The notes under the pieces were generated by a model. The model had not been told where the DNA came from. It ran no database searches and saw nothing but the letters and a program-made list of their open reading frames with translations. From an uncultured Acidaminococcus sp. (GTDB lineage: Bacteria; Bacillota; Negativicutes; Acidaminococcales; Acidaminococcaceae), in the NCBI GenBank assembly GCA_905213155.1, contig CAJMHI010000065.1:1-8454 (forward strand): a DNA stretch of 8,454 nucleotides, given 5' to 3'. The translations under genes and the position numbers were made by a program. Positions 5,432 through 8,454 of this stretch are shown here, piece after piece. Positions within the stretch are counted from its first letter, which is position 1, and each line of letters begins with the position of its first letter.

Positions 5432-6607
5432 TTACAAAGTAATCTTTTTGTTGAAAGTTTGTACGCCGTTTTTCATTTCGATGATAATCCCGCCAGATAC
5501 CGGGTTATGTTCCGCATCCAACGTATATTTCCCCGTAGCAACCTGGAAGTCTTTCATCTTGGCAAGTTCCTCAGCGATCTTGGTGCCATCCGTGCTGCCC
5601 GCTCTCTTAATGGCTTCCATCACGGCCATAGCCCCATCATAGCCATGGATAGCAAATGTATCCGGTTCTGCATTGTATTTTGCTTTGTAATCTTTGATGA
5701 ATTTTTGTACATTGGGATCCTGATCCTGTGCTGAATAAGCGCTGCTGAAATAGGTTCCGTTCAGCGCCGCAGCTCCAGCAATTTCCGCCAGTTTCGGGGA
5801 ATCCCAGCCATCACTGCCCATAATCGGACAGGTCAGCCCAACTTCTCTTGCTTGTTTAATGATCTTGGAAACTTCTTCATAGTACCCAGGTACATACAGT
5901 GCATCCGGATTAGCTGCTTTCAGCTTGGTAAGCGCTGATTTGAAGTCCTGGTCTTTGGACAGGAACGCTTCCCGTGCTACAATTTTCCCGCCTTTTTCTT
6001 CCAAAGTTTTGGCAAACACATCAGCCAGCCCCTTGGAATAATCGCTGGAAGAATCATTGAAGATCGCTACATTTTTCACTTTCAAGGTATCAGCAGCAAA
6101 TTGTGCCATCAATTTACCCTGGAACGGATCGGTAAAGCAGGCACGGAAAATATACGGCCGTACCTTTCCTTTTTCATCGACGGTAATCCCTGGTGCCGTA
6201 GCCACAGGAGCCATCAGAGGAATTTTACTATTGGTCACTACCGGCGTTGCTGCGGATACGCACCCACTGGTGGAAGGACCGATAATAGCGACCACTTTAT
6301 CCTTGGTAATCAGCTTCGTCGCCGCATTGCCGCTTTCAGAGGGCTCAGATTTATTATCCGCCTGCACCAAGGTAACCTTTTTGCCATTGATGCCGCCCTT
6401 GGCATTGATTTCATCCACCGCCATTTGCACGCCATTAAAAGTGGACTTCCCATAATTGGCCACGTTCCCCGTCAGTTCAAACAGGGCTCCCACTTTCACA
6501 TCGTCTCCGCCTCCGGCGGCCTTTTCTGATTTTCCGCACCCTGTAAACACGCCTGCTGCCAGGGTCGTCATGGTCAGGACGCCGACCGCTTTTTTCCATG
6601 CTTTCAT
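5432..6607 (-). CDS. livJ: Branched-chain amino acid binding lipoprotein LivJ, copy 1 (operon copy)
   Basis: A 391-residue extracytoplasmic receptor of the leucine-binding type I solute-binding family. MKAWKK, a hydrophobic stretch and VFTGC give a lipoprotein signal with acylated Cys24; a flexible GKSEKAAGGGDD linker follows. The mature part shows VGALFELTGNVANYG, the first-lobe pocket loop IGPSTSGCVSAATPV, FTDPFQGK, GSDGWDSPKLAEIAG and FAIHGYDGAM. The ATG at 6607 follows AAAGG by eight bases. A GTG at 6616 lies inside that ribosome binding site and is less likely. It is the first gene of the livJHMGF-CBS/ACT-DUF951 transcript, with its own strong promoter. A close relative lies immediately upstream (6819-7991) with Cys24 in the same position; the two look roughly 70% identical by eye. 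It should deliver Leu, Ile or Val, or a related amino acid, to LivHM. Confidence 0.93.
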   Translation of the reverse strand: MKAWKKAVGVLTMTTLAAGVFTGCGKSEKAAGGGDDVKVGALFELTGNVANYGKSTFNGVQMAVDEINAKGGINGKKVTLVQADNKSEPSESGNAATKLITKDKVVAIIGPSTSGCVSAATPVVTNSKIPLMAPVATAPGITVDEKGKVRPYIFRACFTDPFQGKLMAQFAADTLKVKNVAIFNDSSSDYSKGLADVFAKTLEEKGGKIVAREAFLSKDQDFKSALTKLKAANPDALYVPGYYEEVSKIIKQAREVGLTCPIMGSDGWDSPKLAEIAGAAALNGTYFSSAYSAQDQDPNVQKFIKDYKAKYNAEPDTFAIHGYDGAMAVMEAIKRAGSTDGTKIAEELAKMKDFQVATGKYTLDAEHNPVSGGIIIEMKNGVQTFNKKITL

Positions 6608-6637
6608 GCCCAACACCTTTACTTTCTTTTCATTTTT

Positions 6638-6672
6638 CTTGCTGGTGACCCATCACCGGTCGGCCTCACAAG
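6638..6672 (-). other. Possible hairpin in the livJ copy 1 leader
   Basis: In the short 5' leader, GGTGA (6657-6653) can pair with TCACC (6648-6644) around a four-base loop. A CTTG/CAAG closing helix (6672-6669 with 6641-6638) could enclose it. No T-run follows it and I recognise no riboswitch or T-box motif. Its role, if any, is unknown. Confidence 0.3.
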
Positions 6673-6680
6673 TTATACCT

Positions 6681-6709
6681 ATTATACGGGACACTTCACA
6701 ATTTTGCAA
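6681..6709 (-). promoter_or_regulatory. Promoter of livJ copy 1 and the liv operon
   Basis: TTGCAA (6709-6704), a 17-bp spacer and a perfect TATAAT (6686-6681). Very AT-rich DNA with A/T runs lies directly upstream (6711-6800) and could act as an UP element. The expected start near 6674 leaves a leader of about 65 bases before the ATG at 6607. This is the best promoter match in the window. Confidence 0.75.
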
Positions 6710-6729
6710 CAGTCTTTTTTAACAATTTT

Positions 6730-6753
6730 AGTGTTATTTTTAAAAACAATACT
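6730..6753. repeat. Imperfect AT-rich palindrome upstream of the liv promoter
   Basis: The 24-base stretch pairs with itself through AGT/ACT, TT/AA and TTTTT/AAAAA, with two mismatched positions per arm pair. It lies about 21 bp upstream of the -35 box of livJ copy 1 and about 66 bp past the livJ copy 2 stop. It is too weak and AT-rich for a normal terminator. It could bind a regulator or be chance in AT-rich DNA. Confidence 0.3.
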
Positions 6754-6818
6754 ATGTTTTATGTATGTTTTTTATTTTGTTTGTATTTTGTGGATTTTTG
6801 TTCTTTCTACAAGGAATA

Positions 6819-7991
6819 TTAGGCGCTGATTTTTCGATCAAAAACCTGTTTTCCATCCTGCATCCGGATAATATCCACACTTACAATGGGATTATGTTGT
6901 GGGTCAATGGTTGCTTTTCCTGTAGCCAACTGAAAGTCTTTTAAACTTTCCAAGGCTTTCGCAATTTTTGTGCCATCCGTACCGCCCGCTTGTTTCATAG
7001 CTTCTGCCGCCATGAGTACGCAGTTATAGCCATTGATAGCAAACCCATCCGGATCTTCATTATATTTTGCTTTGTAGTCCTTAATAAATTGTTGTACATG
7101 GGGATCCGTATCCTGGGAAGAATAAAAGCTACTAAAATACGTTCCATTTAAAGCATCCGGACCTGCAATCTCTGCCAGTTTGGGAGAATCCCAGCCATCA
7201 CTGCCCAGAATCGGACAAGTAATACCAACTTCCCGAGCCTGTTTGATAATTTTCGAGACTTCTTCATAATAGGCGGGAACATATAGAGCATCCGGATTTG
7301 TATGCTTGAGTTTGGTCAACGTAGATTTAAAATCCTGATCCTTAGCCAAAAACGCCTCCTGTGCTACGATTTCCCCACCCTTTTCTTTAAAAGTTGTAGA
7401 AAACACGCCGGCTAATCCTTTGGAATAATCACTGGAAGAATCGTTAAAAATTGCGATTTTTTTCAGATGCAGCGCATCAGCTGCAAAAGTAGCCATGACT
7501 TTTCCTTGGAACGGATCTGTAAAACAAGCACGGAAAATATAGGGACGCACATTCCCCTTCTCATCCACGGTAATACTCATGGCCGTGGCAGAAGGCGTAA
7601 TAAGCGGTACTTTACTTCCTGTGACCACTGGGGTAGCCGCTGCCGTGCTGCCGGACGTATAAGGCCCTACAATCACAGAAACCTTATCTTTTGTAATCAG
7701 CTTGGTCGCCTGGTTGCCCGCCTCAGAAGGTTCGGATTTATTGTCTGCCGACACCAATTCCAGCTTTTTTCCATTGACTCCTCCTTTGGCATTAAGCTGC
7801 TCTACGGCCAATTGGGTCCCTTTTTGTCCACTGGTACCATAATTGGCAACGGCACCAGTCAATTCAAACAGGCCGCCAATTTTAATGGTATTGGCATCCG
7901 CCCCGCTGCCTGATTTCCCACAACCGGAAACTCCCAGCACCACTAAAGACGAAACGATCCATACTCCCAATGATTTTTTCCACCCGCGCAT
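6819..7991 (-). CDS. livJ: Branched-chain amino acid binding lipoprotein LivJ, copy 2
   Basis: A 390-residue receptor of the same family as the next gene. The lipoprotein signal is MRGWKKSLGV with lipobox GVSGC and Cys24, then a GKSGSGADAN linker. Shared blocks with copy 1 include FELTG.VANYG, VRPYIFRACFTDPFQGK, IFNDSSSDYSKGLA, YYEEVSKIIKQAREVG and GSDGWDSPKLAEIAG. Differences gather near expected ligand contacts: VGPYTSGSTAAATPV against IGPSTSGCVSAATPV, and FAINGYNCVL against FAIHGYDGAM. Ligand preference may therefore differ. The start is set at the ATG at 7991 because AAGGTG precedes it by about six bases and the signal peptides then align exactly. In-frame ATG 8006 and TTG 8024 would add residues with weaker support. 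It has its own promoter and no clear terminator before the liv promoter, so some read-through into the operon is possible. There is no second permease set here, so it probably shares LivHMGF. Confidence 0.92.
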   Translation of the reverse strand: MRGWKKSLGVWIVSSLVVLGVSGCGKSGSGADANTIKIGGLFELTGAVANYGTSGQKGTQLAVEQLNAKGGVNGKKLELVSADNKSEPSEAGNQATKLITKDKVSVIVGPYTSGSTAAATPVVTGSKVPLITPSATAMSITVDEKGNVRPYIFRACFTDPFQGKVMATFAADALHLKKIAIFNDSSSDYSKGLAGVFSTTFKEKGGEIVAQEAFLAKDQDFKSTLTKLKHTNPDALYVPAYYEEVSKIIKQAREVGITCPILGSDGWDSPKLAEIAGPDALNGTYFSSFYSSQDTDPHVQQFIKDYKAKYNEDPDGFAINGYNCVLMAAEAMKQAGGTDGTKIAKALESLKDFQLATGKATIDPQHNPIVSVDIIRMQDGKQVFDRKISA

Positions 7992-8007
7992 GGTTTTCAC
8001 CTTCATT

Positions 8008-8060
8008 TTCCTAATTTCCTGCAAGCACCACGATGAAAATCATGAACATTATCTTGCAAG
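8008..8060 (-). other. Possible leader structure of livJ copy 2
   Basis: TGCAAG (8058-8053) can pair with CTTGCA (8026-8021). Inside it, CATGA (8044-8040) can pair with TCGTG (8033-8029, one G-U). The 3' arm overlaps the alternative TTG start and lies just before AGG-containing bases of the upstream alternative ribosome binding site. No named riboswitch is recognised. Weak evidence. Confidence 0.3.
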
Positions 8061-8068
8061 TTGAAATT

Positions 8069-8097
8069 ATTATACGAAAACAAATCCCATAACACAA
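8069..8097 (-). promoter_or_regulatory. Promoter of livJ copy 2
   Basis: A perfect TATAAT (8074-8069) with TTGTGT (8097-8092) 17 bp upstream. The -35 keeps only TTG of the consensus. About 95 bases of very AT-rich DNA (8098-8197) precede it. The expected start near 8062 gives a leader of about 70 bases to the ATG at 7991. It is weaker at -35 than the promoter of copy 1. Confidence 0.6.
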
Positions 8098-8197
8098 GAA
8101 AAACTTATCGTTTTAAGCATATTGTTTTATATTATATTTATTTTTGTAATCTATATAATATTTTTTGTGAAATTTCGTCTTTTAAAGAAAATAATTC
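8098..8197. other. AT-rich spacer without a gene
   Basis: This is a strongly AT-rich stretch between the partial right-edge gene and the livJ copy 2 promoter. I see no reading frame with a ribosome binding site. The only terminator-like element is a four-pair CTTA/TAAG stem followed by five T at about 8118-8100 on the minus strand, too weak to call. Confidence 0.4.
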
Positions 8198-8454
8198 CTA
8201 TACTTTTTCTTCTTCCCAAATGGCTTGTTTGATTTCTTTACGAATATCTTTCAGATCGTGGGCAATAATCTCAAACAGGCTGTAGAGCTGATTGCCGTCC
8301 ACATTGCTGTCCCGAAAGATGACGCTGGTATCCATCAGCAGATTCTTTTGGGGATCCAGGTAAAACTTATAAATTTTATAATGCGCGTTTAAACGGTTCA
8401 TGGGGGTGCGGACAAAAACCTGGACACGAAAACACCATCGTGAAGAAGAATGAG
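8198..8454 (-). CDS. C-terminal part of an unrecognised protein (open at the right edge)
   Basis: The frame ending at the TAG at 8198 is open from the right edge without a stop. An internal ATG at 8401 has no ribosome binding site (a C-rich stretch precedes it), so it is probably not the start; the gene most likely begins outside the window. The visible 85 or so residues are about half beta-like, alternating hydrophobic and polar (CFRVQVFVRT, YKIYKFYLDP, LLMDTSVIFRD). A helical, acidic/basic tail follows (LYSLFEIIAHDLKDIRKEIKQAIWEEEKV). There is no membrane segment, Cys motif or signature I can name. The part upstream of the ATG could be chance open frame, in which case this is a 67-residue small protein. 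It lies in the same direction as the liv genes but is separated from them by AT-rich DNA and a promoter, so no functional link is claimed. Confidence 0.5.
   Translation of the reverse strand, partial: HSSSRWCFRVQVFVRTPMNRLNAHYKIYKFYLDPQKNLLMDTSVIFRDSNVDGNQLYSLFEIIAHDLKDIRKEIKQAIWEEEKV

Noticed and set aside
6638..6672. T-box or riboswitch in the liv leader
   Set aside because: The leader is only about 65 bases, has no T-box AGGGTGGNACCGCG-like element and no terminator stem with a T-run.
6057..7913. Long plus-strand reading frames opposite both livJ copies at similar places
   Set aside because: They have no ribosome binding sites. Their similarity to each other follows from the conserved sense-strand proteins, so they are antisense shadows.
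1..8454. CRISPR arrays, insertion sequences, tRNA genes or phage genes
   Set aside because: No regularly spaced repeats, transposase-like frames, terminal inverted repeats or cloverleaf sequences were seen. The window is compact and colinear.

Overview
The window looks like chromosomal DNA from a low-to-mid GC member of the Bacillota. A diderm Negativicutes species, perhaps an amino-acid fermenter near Acidaminococcus or Phascolarctobacterium, is my best guess. The supporting signs are strong GGAGG-type ribosome binding sites, sigma-A-like promoters, a Firmicutes-style rRNA leader, a DUF951 protein and an exported Adhesin_E-like protein. The genus is an inference and cannot be fixed from this sequence alone. 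Every gene I can support is on the minus strand, so transcription runs from the right edge to the left edge.

Right edge (8454 to about 8200): the C-terminal end of an unrecognised protein whose reading frame is still open at the edge. An AT-rich spacer follows, with the promoter and 5' leader of a first branched-chain amino acid binding lipoprotein (livJ copy 2, 6819-7991). After another AT-rich spacer and a second, strong promoter (TTGCAA-N17-TATAAT) comes a complete branched-chain amino acid ABC importer operon: livJ copy 1, livH, livM, livG, livF. It continues without a break into a CBS-CBS-ACT regulatory protein (AcuB-like) and a DUF951 protein, and ends at a clear intrinsic terminator (1116-1150). 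The livM/livG, livG/livF and CBS-ACT/DUF951 pairs overlap and livH/livM nearly abut, so translation is probably coupled. A strong stem followed by an interrupted U-run sits between livJ copy 1 and livH and may set a high ratio of binding protein to membrane complex.

Left part (246-983): a monocistronic-looking secreted protein made of two copies of an Adhesin_E-like domain. Its stop codon is followed three bases later by the first of two or three tandem TTGACA-type promoters aimed off the left edge. Together with a boxA-like sequence and a leader hairpin, these point to an rRNA operon starting just outside the window. A 34-bp almost perfect palindrome lies between those promoters, and its 16-bp core differs by one base from the ParB-binding site parS.

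Functional reading: two related periplasmic or lipid-anchored receptors would feed one LivHM-GF importer. The ACT-domain protein made from the same mRNA is a candidate intracellular amino-acid/nucleotide sensor. Most of the window is ordinary housekeeping and transport DNA. The least ordinary items are the parS-like palindrome in the rRNA promoter region, the duplicated receptor genes with divergent pocket segments, and the sensor protein inside the liv operon.
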